A stretch of 64,000 bases of DNA from Novosphingobium hassiacum (GTDB lineage Bacteria > Pseudomonadota > Alphaproteobacteria > Sphingomonadales > Sphingomonadaceae), in the NCBI RefSeq assembly GCF_014196055.1, contig NZ_JACICY010000005.1:62001-126000 (forward strand). The letters are read 5' to 3'. The notes under the pieces are model-generated. The model was not told the origin of the DNA. It searched no databases and saw only the letters and a program-made list of their open reading frames with translations. Position numbers and translations under genes: made by a program. Shown here piece after piece: positions 1 through 8,255 of the stretch. How positions within the stretch are numbered: the stretch's first letter is position 1; each line of letters begins with the position of its first letter.

Positions 1-685
1 CGTGGTAAGCAAGGCATCGCAGCGGATGTACGTGTTCAAGGACGGCGTTCCGTGGGCGTCATCACCCGTATCAACTGGTAAGCGCGGTCATGGGACGCCC
101 GCGGGCGTGTTCCCAATCCTGCAGAAGCGGGTCTTTCACCGCTCGAACCTCTACAGCAACGCGCCAATGCCCTACATGCAGCGGCTGACGTGGCGCGGCA
201 TCGCAATCCACGCGGGACATCTGCCGGGGTATCCGGCGTCGCATGGCTGCATTCGGCTGCCATACAGCTTTGCGCGGTCGCTGTTTGCGCTGACGCGGGC
301 CGATGCGACGACCGTCGTGGTCACGAACGACGCGGTGGACTCGGACGAGGGGGCAATTACGCTTGCGCTCGGCACGCAGGGTCCGGTGCCCGCAGTCGTG
401 CAGCCCAAGCCCGAGGTGATGCTTGCCGCAGCCTCCGCGCGCATGGCTTTCGCGGGGCCGGGGCAGACGATCCAGCTCGCTGCGGCGACCAGCCCCGGCG
501 AGGCCGAGGCGCACTGGCAGGGACTGGTTTCATTGCATCCGGAGCTAGCGGGTTTTCGCAAGGTTGTGATCCCGGCTGTGGTCGGCTCGCGCCAGTTCTA
601 CCGCCTGCGCGCCACTGCGCCGGGTGCGCACGCCTATTGCGCGTCGCTCAAGCGGAGCGGGCAGGACTGCTTCAACGTCAGTTAG
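1..685 (+). CDS. L,D-transpeptidase family protein (5' end outside window)
   Basis: YkuD-type L,D-transpeptidase, a periplasmic enzyme family that makes or edits 3-3 peptidoglycan crosslinks using a catalytic cysteine. Numbered from the GTG at base 2, the catalytic motif is complete: H70, then SHGCIR at 80-85 with C83 as nucleophile. The catalytic domain ends near residue 110. It is followed by about 115 residues without a recognised domain, rich in Ala and Pro, with two late cysteines. The reading frame runs off the left edge, so any signal peptide and the true start are missing. The 3' end overlaps the convergent GFA gene by 8 bases. Confidence 0.85.
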   Translation, partial: VVSKASQRMYVFKDGVPWASSPVSTGKRGHGTPAGVFPILQKRVFHRSNLYSNAPMPYMQRLTWRGIAIHAGHLPGYPASHGCIRLPYSFARSLFALTRADATTVVVTNDAVDSDEGAITLALGTQGPVPAVVQPKPEVMLAAASARMAFAGPGQTIQLAAATSPGEAEAHWQGLVSLHPELAGFRKVVIPAVVGSRQFYRLRATAPGAHAYCASLKRSGQDCFNVS

Positions 686-1103
686 CAGAGGGCGGCGGCG
701 CGGGTGGTTGTTGTGGCCAGCTTTCGAGGGCCGGGTCGATCTGCGCCCATTCCGGAGCGTCGTCGGTCCAGATTATCATTTCGGGCTTAAGTCCGTGTGG
801 CTCGTCGATCACGCCGAATCGAACGGTCTTAAGGTGCGGGCGGGCCGAGCTTTGGCCGAAAACCTGCGTCCCGCATGACGGGCAAAAGTGGAAGGTCAGC
901 GTGTTGCCGCTGGCGGCGGTCCACTGGCTGGAGGCGGGAGCGCCTGCAATTGCCACGTCATCGCCCTTGAAGATTGCGTTCTGGGTCGGGCCGCCTGCGG
1001 CGATCTGTTGGCACTGGCGGCACCAGCACTGGCGCGTGGCGACGGGTTCGCCTGTTATTTCAAGGGTTATCGCTCCGCAGGCGCAGCGTCCGGTGTACGA
1101 CAT
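678..1103 (-). CDS. GFA (CENP-V/GFA) family zinc protein, copy 1
   Basis: Protein of 141 residues in the GFA family (glutathione-dependent formaldehyde-activating, CENP-V fold). Zinc-binding cysteines are C7, C9, C26, C28, C31, C74 and C77 (CxCG, CWCRxC, CPSCG). Most family members have no proven activity, so the formaldehyde-glutathione reaction should not be assumed. It is divergent from the GST gene at 1181, with a 77-base gap able to hold both promoters. A second GFA gene with identical cysteine positions lies on the other side of that GST gene. The C-terminal tail is proline-rich. Confidence 0.85.
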   Translation of the reverse strand: MSYTGRCACGAITLEITGEPVATRQCWCRQCQQIAAGGPTQNAIFKGDDVAIAGAPASSQWTAASGNTLTFHFCPSCGTQVFGQSSARPHLKTVRFGVIDEPHGLKPEMIIWTDDAPEWAQIDPALESWPQQPPAPPPSAN

Positions 1104-1180
1104 CAGTGCAGACTCCGCTTTTTTATTGTTAGTGTTACATACAATTGGCTATGGAGGCGCCAATCGGAGAGGATAATACA

Positions 1181-1924
1181 ATGACGCTCAAACTCTACTC
1201 GTTCGGCCCCGCTGCCAACTCGATGAAACCGCTGCTGACGGTGTTCGAGAAAGGGCTGGATGTCGAGAAGCACCGGCTCGATCCGTCGAAGTTCGAGCAT
1301 CATACCGACTGGTTCAAGGCAATCAATCCGCGCGGGCAGGTTCCGGCGCTGGTCGATGGTGACAAGGTCATCACCGAATCCACGGTGATCTGCGAATATC
1401 TAGAGGACGAGTACCCCACCGAGGTCTCGCTGCGTCCCGCCGACAGCTATGGGCGCGCGCAGATGCGAACGTGGACGAAGTGGGTGGACGAGTATTTCTG
1501 CTGGTGCGTCTCGACGATTGGCTGGCACCGCTATATCGGCAACATGGTCAAGGGCTACAGCGACGCGGAGTTCGAGGAAAAGGTCGCCGCAATTCCGGTG
1601 GTCGAGCAGCAGGTGAAATGGCGCCGCGCCCGCGAAGGGTTCCCGCAGGACATGCTCGACGAGGAAATGCGCAAGATTGCGTTTTCAGTGCGGCGTCTGG
1701 ACGATCATCTGGCCGATCACGAATGGCTGGTGCCGAGGCAATACACGCTGGCCGACATCTGCAACTTCGCTATCGCCAACGGCATGCAGTTCGGATTTGC
1801 GGATCTGGTGAACAAGGACGCGACACCGCATCTGGTGCGGTGGATCGAACAGATCAACGCCCGGCCTGCGGTGAAGGAAATGTTTGCTCAGGTGGAACTG
1901 GAGAAGCTGGGGCCGCGGGAGTGA
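1181..1924 (+). CDS. glutathione S-transferase family protein
   Basis: Cytosolic GST-like protein of 247 residues with an N-terminal thioredoxin-fold domain and an all-helical C-terminal domain. The glutathione-site pattern is visible as NPRGQVPAL (cis-Pro loop) followed by an ES pair in VITESTVICEYLE. The start at 1181 (MTLKLYSFG) is chosen because it begins the first beta strand and has a GGAGAGG ribosome-binding site about 8 bases upstream; an in-frame TTG at 1145 is unlikely. A central region (about 110-150) is longer than in minimal GSTs. The substrate is unknown. The flanking GFA genes suggest glutathione-linked detoxification, which is inference only. Confidence 0.88.
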   Translation: MTLKLYSFGPAANSMKPLLTVFEKGLDVEKHRLDPSKFEHHTDWFKAINPRGQVPALVDGDKVITESTVICEYLEDEYPTEVSLRPADSYGRAQMRTWTKWVDEYFCWCVSTIGWHRYIGNMVKGYSDAEFEEKVAAIPVVEQQVKWRRAREGFPQDMLDEEMRKIAFSVRRLDDHLADHEWLVPRQYTLADICNFAIANGMQFGFADLVNKDATPHLVRWIEQINARPAVKEMFAQVELEKLGPRE

Positions 1925-1943
1925 GCGGCGCGGCGCCCGCGCT

Positions 1944-2360
1944 TCAGGATGCGGGTGGCGGTCCTTTGGGCAGCCGCGGCATATCTGCCGGAATGGGTGC
2001 CCAGCTGGGAGCGCTGTCGCTCCAGATCACAGCCGTGGGAGGGCAGAGTTCGGGATCGTCGAGCGTTCCCGCGCGCACCCGCATGGGGAGCCCGGCGGGG
2101 ACGACGGTGCGGCTGTAGATCTGCGCGCCGCAGACCCTGCAGAAGCCGCGCTCGACAGTGTTGCCGCTGTCGGCGATCATCGTGAACTTGCCAAGATCGC
2201 CGGTGATCGCAACGGCTTGTTCCGGGAACAGCACGTTGACCGTGGCCGAGCCGCTCGCGATGCGCTGGCAATCGCGGCACCAGCACATGCGCGCGCCGAC
2301 CGGTTCCGCGTCGATCGTGTAGCGCACCGCGCCACAAAGGCATCCGCCGGGGTGAGGCAT
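1944..2360 (-). CDS. GFA family zinc protein, copy 2
   Basis: Protein of 138 residues, paralogous to the GFA protein at 678-1103. The seven cysteines fall at exactly the same residue numbers (7, 9, 26, 28, 31, 74, 77), but the intervening sequence is well diverged, so this is an old duplication. It converges on the GST gene (gap 19 bases). The moxR gene lies upstream on the same strand, with its stop only 5 bases before this start, so the two are probably cotranscribed. The biochemical role is unknown. Confidence 0.85.
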   Translation of the reverse strand: MPHPGGCLCGAVRYTIDAEPVGARMCWCRDCQRIASGSATVNVLFPEQAVAITGDLGKFTMIADSGNTVERGFCRVCGAQIYSRTVVPAGLPMRVRAGTLDDPELCPPTAVIWSDSAPSWAPIPADMPRLPKGPPPAS

Positions 2361-2365
2361 CAGCT

Positions 2366-3211
2366 TCAGTTCCCCGGGCGGCGGGCCATGAAGGCGAGCT
2401 TTTCGAAGAGCATGATGTCCTGCTCGTTCTTGAGCAGCGCGCCGTGGAGGGGCGGGATGGCCTTGGTCGGATCGCGGTTCTGGAGGACGTCGAGCGGCAT
2501 GTCTTCGTTGAGCAGGAGCTTGAGCCAGTCGAGCAGTTCACTGGTCGAGGGCTTCTTCTTCAGGCCGGGCACTTCGCGGACTTCGTAGAAAACCTCCATC
2601 GCTTTTGAAACGAGGGTCTTCTGGATACCGGGGAAGTGGACGTCGATGATTGCCTGCATCGTCTCGCGGTCAGGAAACTTGATGTAGTGGAAGAAGCAGC
2701 GGCGCAGGAACGCGTCGGGCAGTTCCTTTTCGTTGTTCGACGTGATCACCACGATCGGGCGTTCGACGGCGGTGATGCGCTGCTGCGTCTCGTAGACGTC
2801 GAAGCTCATGCGATCGAGTTCCTGCAACAGGTCGTTGGGAAACTCGATGTCGGCCTTGTCGATTTCGTCGATCAGCAGGACGGGCAGCTTGGGCGCGGTG
2901 AAGGCTTCCCAGAGCTTGCCCTGCTTGATGTAATTGCCGATGTCGTGAACGCGCTCGTCGCCCAACTGACCATCGCGCAGGCGGGCGACGGCATCGTATT
3001 CGTAGAGGCCCTGCTGCGCCTTGGTCGTGGACTTTATGTTCCATTCGATCAGCGGGGCACCGACCGCCTTGGCGATTTCATGGGCGAGCACAGTCTTGCC
3101 GGTGCCGGGTTCGCCCTTGACCAGCAACGGGCGGCGGAGGAGGACGGCGGCGTTGACTGCGACCTTGAGATCATCGGTTGCGACGTAGTTGCTGGTGCCT
3201 TCGAAGCGCAT
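2366..3211 (-). CDS. MoxR-family AAA+ ATPase
   Basis: AAA+ ATPase of the MoxR family, 281 residues from the ATG at 3211 (MRFEGTSNY). Motifs: Walker A GEPGTGKT at 33-40, Walker B LLIDEIDKAD at 112-121, sensor-1 TSNNEKELPD near 158-166, and arginine-finger candidates R170-R171. MoxR proteins usually work as chaperone-like ATPases with a VWA-domain partner (CoxE type) encoded next door. No VWA gene is adjacent here; the next gene downstream is a GFA protein. Reading further upstream (to 3559) is open but has no family similarity, so the shorter start is preferred. Divergent from the membrane protein gene at 3398. Confidence 0.85.
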   Translation of the reverse strand: MRFEGTSNYVATDDLKVAVNAAVLLRRPLLVKGEPGTGKTVLAHEIAKAVGAPLIEWNIKSTTKAQQGLYEYDAVARLRDGQLGDERVHDIGNYIKQGKLWEAFTAPKLPVLLIDEIDKADIEFPNDLLQELDRMSFDVYETQQRITAVERPIVVITSNNEKELPDAFLRRCFFHYIKFPDRETMQAIIDVHFPGIQKTLVSKAMEVFYEVREVPGLKKKPSTSELLDWLKLLLNEDMPLDVLQNRDPTKAIPPLHGALLKNEQDIMLFEKLAFMARRPGN

Positions 3212-3397
3212 CGGCGAGTCCTGAGTGGTTAAGCGGATGGTTAAGCGATAGGAGGGCAGGCGGAGCTGTGCAAGTGGGCTCGGTGCCCATCCATATTCCG
3301 ATAACTTCAGCGCGACTTCGTAACAAAATGTCGCGCGCACATCGCGTTGGCGAGCCATCAATTGCGGCGTTCGATACGGGCGTGTAGGGCGCGCGGC

Positions 3398-4174
3398 ATG
3401 ATTTTTGCGCGTCCGGCACCCGAGACTCACGGCTATCGGGCCTCGCCACGGGCGCGGGCGGTGTCGTTCGTACTGGCGCTGGCCTGCGCCGCGCTGGTGT
3501 TCGTGATCATGGTGCGGATGGGCGCTTTCACCAAGTTCGGCGAACCGGGCGGCGGGCAACTGGTCGCGATCGACCTCAGCGCGTCGGCCGACAAGGGCGA
3601 GAAGAAGAGCGAACAGCCCGAAAAGCAGCAGGACAAGTCCGAAACGGCGGAGGCAGTGACGGTGGTCAAACCGGTGGCGCCTCCGAGGGTGCCGATCCCG
3701 GGGAAGGTCGCGTGGCCCGAGGGGTTCATCGAGCTATCGTCCAAGGAGTACGCCGCGACCGACGTCAGCAAGATGAAGCGTCAGGCTGGCGGTGGCAGCG
3801 CAGGGTCTGCGGGCGGTGGCGGCGGCAGTGAAGGCGTCGGCGAGGGACCGGGCGGGGTGCGCCTGTACAACGCGCAATGGTATCGCGAACCGTCCGATGC
3901 CGAGATCGGACCCTACATGCCGACCAACCGTCCGCCGGGCGCATGGGCAATCATCGCTTGCCGCACGATCGAGAAGTACCATGTCGAGGACTGTCAGGAG
4001 ATGGGCGAGTCTCCGCAAGGGTCCGGCCTGGCGCGCGCATTGCGGCAGGCGTCATGGCAGTTTCTGGTGAGGCCGCCGCGCGTGAACGGCAAGAGCCAGG
4101 TGGGCGAATGGGTGCGGATCCGGTTCGATTTCACGCGGAAGAAGGGAAGCGGTGGCGAACCGACGGAAGGCTGA
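3398..4174 (+). CDS. TonB-like single-pass membrane protein (hypothetical)
   Basis: Protein of 258 residues with the layout of an energy-transducer: short basic cytoplasmic N-terminus, one membrane helix at about 21-39, a Lys/Glu/Pro-rich stretch (about 65-105), a Gly/Ser-rich linker (about 125-150) and a C-terminal globular domain of about 105 residues. The C-terminus ends in beta-rich sequence (VGEWVRIRFDF) reminiscent of TonB C-terminal domains, but I cannot confirm the family. Two cysteines in the C-terminal domain could form a disulfide. The start at 3398 puts the helix near the N-terminus; a longer frame begins at 3347. No ExbB/ExbD genes are nearby. Confidence 0.6.
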   Translation: MIFARPAPETHGYRASPRARAVSFVLALACAALVFVIMVRMGAFTKFGEPGGGQLVAIDLSASADKGEKKSEQPEKQQDKSETAEAVTVVKPVAPPRVPIPGKVAWPEGFIELSSKEYAATDVSKMKRQAGGGSAGSAGGGGGSEGVGEGPGGVRLYNAQWYREPSDAEIGPYMPTNRPPGAWAIIACRTIEKYHVEDCQEMGESPQGSGLARALRQASWQFLVRPPRVNGKSQVGEWVRIRFDFTRKKGSGGEPTEG

Positions 4175-4256
4175 GCGGCCGCCGCCCTATCAACACGATC
4201 GGATTGGGGTTACGCTGTCAGGCAATTGCAATTGAGCACGCATCGAGGAGCGTTCC

Positions 4257-4742
4257 ATGACGAGCCACGCAGACCGCATTAACGACATTGGACCGAATGC
4301 GCAGGCATTCGACATTGAGGAGGCGACCAAGGCCAACGCCGACTATCGGTCGGTCGCGTGGAGCGGGCGCTACTTGCAGGTGACCCTGATGTCCATTCCG
4401 GTGGACGGCGATATCGGGCTCGAAGCGCATCCCGAAACCGATCAGTTTCTACGTGTCGACGCAGGCACTGGTCGCGTGCAGATGGGGAAATCCAAAGACG
4501 AGCTGACGTTCGAGAAAGAGGTCTCTGACGGTTGGTGCATGCTTGTGCCCGCTGGCATGTGGCACAATGTAACGAACATCGGGGACGAGCCATTGAAGCT
4601 CTATACGATTTATGCACCTGTCCATCACGCTGCCGATCGGGTCCATGTGTCAAAACAAGATGCCGAAGCGGACGAGCGCAACGACACGCCGCCGGAATGG
4701 TCCGTTCAGCCTGAGAAGCAGGCACAGGATCGACACGGGTAG
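4257..4742 (+). CDS. cupin domain protein
   Basis: Small single-domain cupin of 161 residues. The second cupin motif is clear (PAGMWHNVTN, H103), and the first is partial (EAHPETDQF, H58 and E60), so one canonical metal-ligand histidine of the HxH pair is replaced by proline-glutamate. This pattern is common in cupins annotated as mannose-6-phosphate-isomerase-like or sugar-binding. The C-terminal 30 residues are polar and probably disordered. The ATG at 4257 is preceded by GAGGAGCG, a good ribosome-binding site. It stands alone and converges on parE. The substrate is unknown. Confidence 0.8.
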   Translation: MTSHADRINDIGPNAQAFDIEEATKANADYRSVAWSGRYLQVTLMSIPVDGDIGLEAHPETDQFLRVDAGTGRVQMGKSKDELTFEKEVSDGWCMLVPAGMWHNVTNIGDEPLKLYTIYAPVHHAADRVHVSKQDAEADERNDTPPEWSVQPEKQAQDRHG

Positions 4743-4773
4743 TCTCTGAAAACAGGCAAGATTACAGCTGGAT

Positions 4774-4796
4774 TGAGCAAAAACGCCGTTTGCTCA
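4774..4796. terminator. hairpin between convergent cupin and parE genes
   Basis: Perfect 8-bp inverted repeat TGAGCAAA / TTTGCTCA with a 7-base loop in the 59-base gap between two convergent stop codons. There is no following T-run on either strand, so termination is inferred from position only. Confidence 0.45.
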
Positions 4797-4801
4797 CCCG
4801 A

Positions 4802-6814
4802 TCATGCATCAATCAGTTCCGGATCCAGCTCACCCGCCCGGTTCTGGATGAACATGAACCTTTGCGCGGGGTCGCGACCCATCAGGCGGTCTACGAGGTC
4901 CTTCACTGCCGCGCGGCCTTCGTATTCGGGGGGTAGCGTGATGCGGATCAGGCTGCGGGTGGCAGGCGCCATGGTGGTTTCGCGCAGCTGGTTCGGGTTC
5001 ATTTCGCCCAAGCCCTTGAAACGGCCTACATCTACCTTTTTGCCTTTGAACTTCGTGCGTTCCAGTTCGGCGCGGTGGGCTTCGTCCTTGGCGTAGGCCG
5101 AAGTGCTGCCGCTGGTCAGGCGGTAAAGCGGGGGCTGGGCGAGGTAGACGTGGCCGCGCCGGACGATGTCGGGCATTTCCTGGAAGAAGAAGGTCATCAG
5201 CAGCGTGGCGATGTGCGCGCCATCGACGTCGGCGTCGGTCATAATTATGATGCGGTCATAGCGCAGTGCGTCGGCGTTGCAGTCCTTGCGCATACCGCAG
5301 CCGAGCGCGAGCGCGAGGTCGGCGATTTCCTGATTGGCGCGGATCTTGTCAGCCGAGGCGCTGGCGACGTTGAGGATCTTGCCGCGGATCGGCAGGATCG
5401 CCTGCGTCTTGCGGTCGCGCGCCATCTTGGCGCTGCCGCCTGCCGAATCGCCTTCCACGATGAACAGCTCGGTCTCGCCGCTGCCTTCGCCGGTGCAATC
5501 GGTCAGCTTGCCGGGGAGGCGCAGCTTGCGTGAATTGGTGGCGGTCTTGCGCTTGACCTCGCGTTCCGCCTTGCGGCGCAGGCGGTCGTCCATGCGCTCC
5601 ATCACCGCGCCAAGCAGCGCGCGGCCGCGCTCCATATTGTCGGTGAGGAAATGATCGAAGTGATCGCGCACGGCAGCCTCGACCATGCGCGCGGCTTCCG
5701 GCGATGTCAGGCGGTCCTTGGTCTGGCTCTGGAACTGCGGATCGCGCACGAAGACCGAGAGCATGATCTCGCTGCCGGTGATCATGTCCTCGGGCGCGAT
5801 GTCCTTGGCCTTTTTCTGGCCGATCAGGTCTGCAAAGGCGCGGATGCCTTTGGTCAGGGCGGCGCGCAGGCCCTGTTCATGGGTGCCGCCATCGGGCGTG
5901 GGGATGGTGTTGCAGTACCACGAGTACGATCCGTCGGACCACAGCGGCCAGGCGATGGCCCATTCGACGCGGCCCATTTCCTGCCCTTCGGGGCCAGCCG
6001 GGAAGTCCTGGCTGCCCGCGAACGGCACGCTGGTGACGCATTCGCGGCCCGAGACCTGTTCGGCGAGGTGATCGGCAAGGCCACCGGGGAACTGGAACAC
6101 GGCTTCGGCGGGGACATCGTCCGAGACGAGGGTGGGGGCGCATTTCCAGCGGATTTCGACGCCTGCGAAGAGGTAGGCCTTCGAGCGGACCAGTCGGAAC
6201 AGGCGCGCGGGTTTGAACTTTGCATCCGCGCCGAAGATCTCGGTGTCGGGGACGAAGGTGACTTGCGTGCCGCGCCGGTTGGGAACGTTGCCGGCCTTGA
6301 GCAGCTTGGTCGTAGGCAGCCCGCGCGAGAATTCCTGCGCGTAAAGCTCCTTGTTCCGGGCAACTTCGACGCGGGTGAGTGACGACAGCGCGTTGACGAC
6401 CGACACGCCGACGCCGTGGAGGCCGCCGCTGGTGGCGTAAGCCTTGCCCGAGAACTTGCCGCCCGAATGGAGCGTGGTGAGGATGACTTCGAGCGCCGAT
6501 TTGCCCGGATACTTGGGGTGTTCGTCGACCGGGATGCCGCGACCGTTGTCCGATATGGTCAGGCGACCGGCGCTGCCGGGTTCGTCTTCGAGGTAGACTT
6601 CGATGCGGTTGGCGTGACCGGCAACGGCTTCGTCCATCGCGTTGTCGAGCACTTCGGCGGCGAGGTGATGCAGCGCGCGCTCGTCGGTGCCGCCGATGTA
6701 CATGCCGGGCCGGCGACGCACGGGTTCGAGGCCTTCGAGAACCTCGATCGCGGAACCGTCATAGCTTTCGGATGCGCTGGTGGCAGGGAGTTTGTCGAAA
6801 AGGTCATCGGCCAT
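4802..6814 (-). CDS. parE: DNA topoisomerase IV subunit B
   Basis: ATPase subunit of topoisomerase IV, which decatenates daughter chromosomes with ParC. It has 670 residues. GHKL ATPase motifs: HHLAAEVLDNAMDEA (catalytic E54, Mg-binding N58), DNGRGIPVDEHP, and GGLHGVGVSVVNALS. A transducer domain follows, then the TOPRIM domain with ELFIVEGDSAGGSAK and DADVDGAH. It ends with a short C-terminal segment (DRLMGRDPAQRF). The length and the absence of the extra GyrB insert favour ParE over GyrB. parC is not in the window. It is monocistronic here, bounded by a hairpin downstream and a palindromic repeat region upstream. Confidence 0.93.
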   Translation of the reverse strand: MADDLFDKLPATSASESYDGSAIEVLEGLEPVRRRPGMYIGGTDERALHHLAAEVLDNAMDEAVAGHANRIEVYLEDEPGSAGRLTISDNGRGIPVDEHPKYPGKSALEVILTTLHSGGKFSGKAYATSGGLHGVGVSVVNALSSLTRVEVARNKELYAQEFSRGLPTTKLLKAGNVPNRRGTQVTFVPDTEIFGADAKFKPARLFRLVRSKAYLFAGVEIRWKCAPTLVSDDVPAEAVFQFPGGLADHLAEQVSGRECVTSVPFAGSQDFPAGPEGQEMGRVEWAIAWPLWSDGSYSWYCNTIPTPDGGTHEQGLRAALTKGIRAFADLIGQKKAKDIAPEDMITGSEIMLSVFVRDPQFQSQTKDRLTSPEAARMVEAAVRDHFDHFLTDNMERGRALLGAVMERMDDRLRRKAEREVKRKTATNSRKLRLPGKLTDCTGEGSGETELFIVEGDSAGGSAKMARDRKTQAILPIRGKILNVASASADKIRANQEIADLALALGCGMRKDCNADALRYDRIIIMTDADVDGAHIATLLMTFFFQEMPDIVRRGHVYLAQPPLYRLTSGSTSAYAKDEAHRAELERTKFKGKKVDVGRFKGLGEMNPNQLRETTMAPATRSLIRITLPPEYEGRAAVKDLVDRLMGRDPAQRFMFIQNRAGELDPELIDA

Positions 6815-6898
6815 GCGAACGGGTATAGAACGCCCGCGATTCCGGGCGCAAGCGGTGGCTTGCGCTTATCCGGTGTTTTCGGGGCGTGTTAAAGGAAG

Positions 6899-7023
6899 GT
6901 TTGGTTCGCGCAGAGAGCGCAGAGTACGCAGAGAAGCGATAGAGTAGTTTGACGGCCTGCGGCTTGGCCGCCCTCAGTCTCACCTTCTCTCTGCGATCTC
7001 TGCGTGCTCTGCGCGAAACAAAC
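6899..7023. repeat. long inverted repeat with GCAGAGA units
   Basis: The gap between the lipoprotein gene and parE holds two complementary arms, about 6900-6935 and 6984-7022, each built from short repeats of GCGCAGAGA/CGCAGAG type. The outer ends match (TTTGTTTCGCGCAGAG on one side, its near-complement on the other). Folded RNA would form one long imperfect hairpin with a roughly 45-base loop. It looks like an intergenic dispersed element, not a gene. Copy number elsewhere cannot be seen from this window. Confidence 0.6.
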
Positions 7024-8166
7024 TTAAAACTTCGCCGGAGCAGGTGAGACCGTGGTGAACGTCCCCGCCGCCACTTCGCGGATTTCCATCGCGCGTTCGG
7101 CCATGCCCGAGGCGGCGAAGCGGAAGACGCCGTCGAGGCCAATGAAGCCCTGAGGGTCGTAGAGCTTAGCCGTAGGGAAGGTGCTTCCCGGCTTCCAGTT
7201 GCGCGCGACGTTCAGCGTGAGCAGAACGCTGTCGTAGCCGAGCGTGGCCAGCCGCGAGGGGACCGAGCCGAAGCGCGAGCGATACGAGCTTTCAAATTTG
7301 CCAAAGCGCGCGTCGGAGACGGCGGCAAACCATGCACCGCGCATCGTTGGACTGCGGGCGATGGTCGATTCACCGCTCCACAGTTCGGTGCCGAGCATCT
7401 TGGTGCCCTTGCCCGCTGCCGTGGCGGCCTGGAGCGCGATGCGGCTGCCGTCGGCGATCAACAGGGCATCGAACGGCGCCTTGTCCTTGGCGCGGCGAAC
7501 GGCGCTGGCGACCGAGGTATTGCCGCGATCATAGGTTTCGATGGCGGTGATCGTGACCCCCTGCGCGCGGCCGGAATCGATCAGCGCTGAGGTGGCGCGC
7601 TGGCCGTAGTCGCCGGTCGGGATGATCGCCGCGACCGATTTGAGCCCTCGCGATTTGGCGAAACCGAGCACCCGCGCGATCGACTGGCCGGGGGCCTGGC
7701 CCATCACGAAGACATCGCGCGAGGCGACCGCGCTGTCGTTGGAATAAGTGATCATCGGGACTTTTGCGGCGCGGGCGACGGTCGAGACCGCGACGACATC
7801 GGACGAAAGCAGTGGGCCGAGGATCAGCTTGTTGCCGTCCGAGATGGCGCGGCTGGCGGCTACACCTGCGCCGCCTGCGGTATCGTACGTGGTGATCCGC
7901 AGGTTCGCTGCGTTGGTATCGAGCAGGGCCATCGTCGCTGCATTGGCGATCGACTGGCCGACTGCACTGCTGGCACCGCTCATCGGGACAAGCAGAGCGA
8001 CGCGGTGGCGTCCGGCGTCTGTGGGCAGGGCGTTGGCGTCGGGCGCGTTTTCGGTGGGTTCCGGCGCGGGGCCGACCGCGCCCTTGGGAATGACCTGACA
8101 GCCTGCGAGGAGCGCCAGCGTACCGGCAACAGCGCCTTGCAGGACCAGCCGCCGTGTCCGGCTCAT
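7024..8166 (-). CDS. LpoA-like penicillin-binding-protein activator (periplasmic-binding-fold lipoprotein)
   Basis: Predicted lipoprotein of 380 residues: signal sequence with lipobox LLAGC (C23 from the start at 8166), a Pro/Ala linker, then a type-1 periplasmic-binding domain (RHRVALLVPMSG, GAGVAASRAISDG, ILGPLLSSDV, GDYGQRATSALI). This matches the LppC/LpoA group, whose Escherichia coli member activates PBP1a from the outer membrane. The peptide starts SRTRRLVLQ, resembling a twin-arginine motif. A longer start at 8205 is possible but gives an unusually long n-region. It is divergent from rsmI, the common neighbour of such genes in many proteobacteria. Confidence 0.8.
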   Translation of the reverse strand: MSRTRRLVLQGAVAGTLALLAGCQVIPKGAVGPAPEPTENAPDANALPTDAGRHRVALLVPMSGASSAVGQSIANAATMALLDTNAANLRITTYDTAGGAGVAASRAISDGNKLILGPLLSSDVVAVSTVARAAKVPMITYSNDSAVASRDVFVMGQAPGQSIARVLGFAKSRGLKSVAAIIPTGDYGQRATSALIDSGRAQGVTITAIETYDRGNTSVASAVRRAKDKAPFDALLIADGSRIALQAATAAGKGTKMLGTELWSGESTIARSPTMRGAWFAAVSDARFGKFESSYRSRFGSVPSRLATLGYDSVLLTLNVARNWKPGSTFPTAKLYDPQGFIGLDGVFRFAASGMAERAMEIREVAAGTFTTVSPAPAKF

Positions 8167-8255
8167 GGCCTTCGCTCGGCCTTCGGCCTCATGCTCGTTC
8201 ATCATAACCGGTCCGCCCTCTTGTCGCTCTTGATTACCCGGTCCATGGAAACTTC

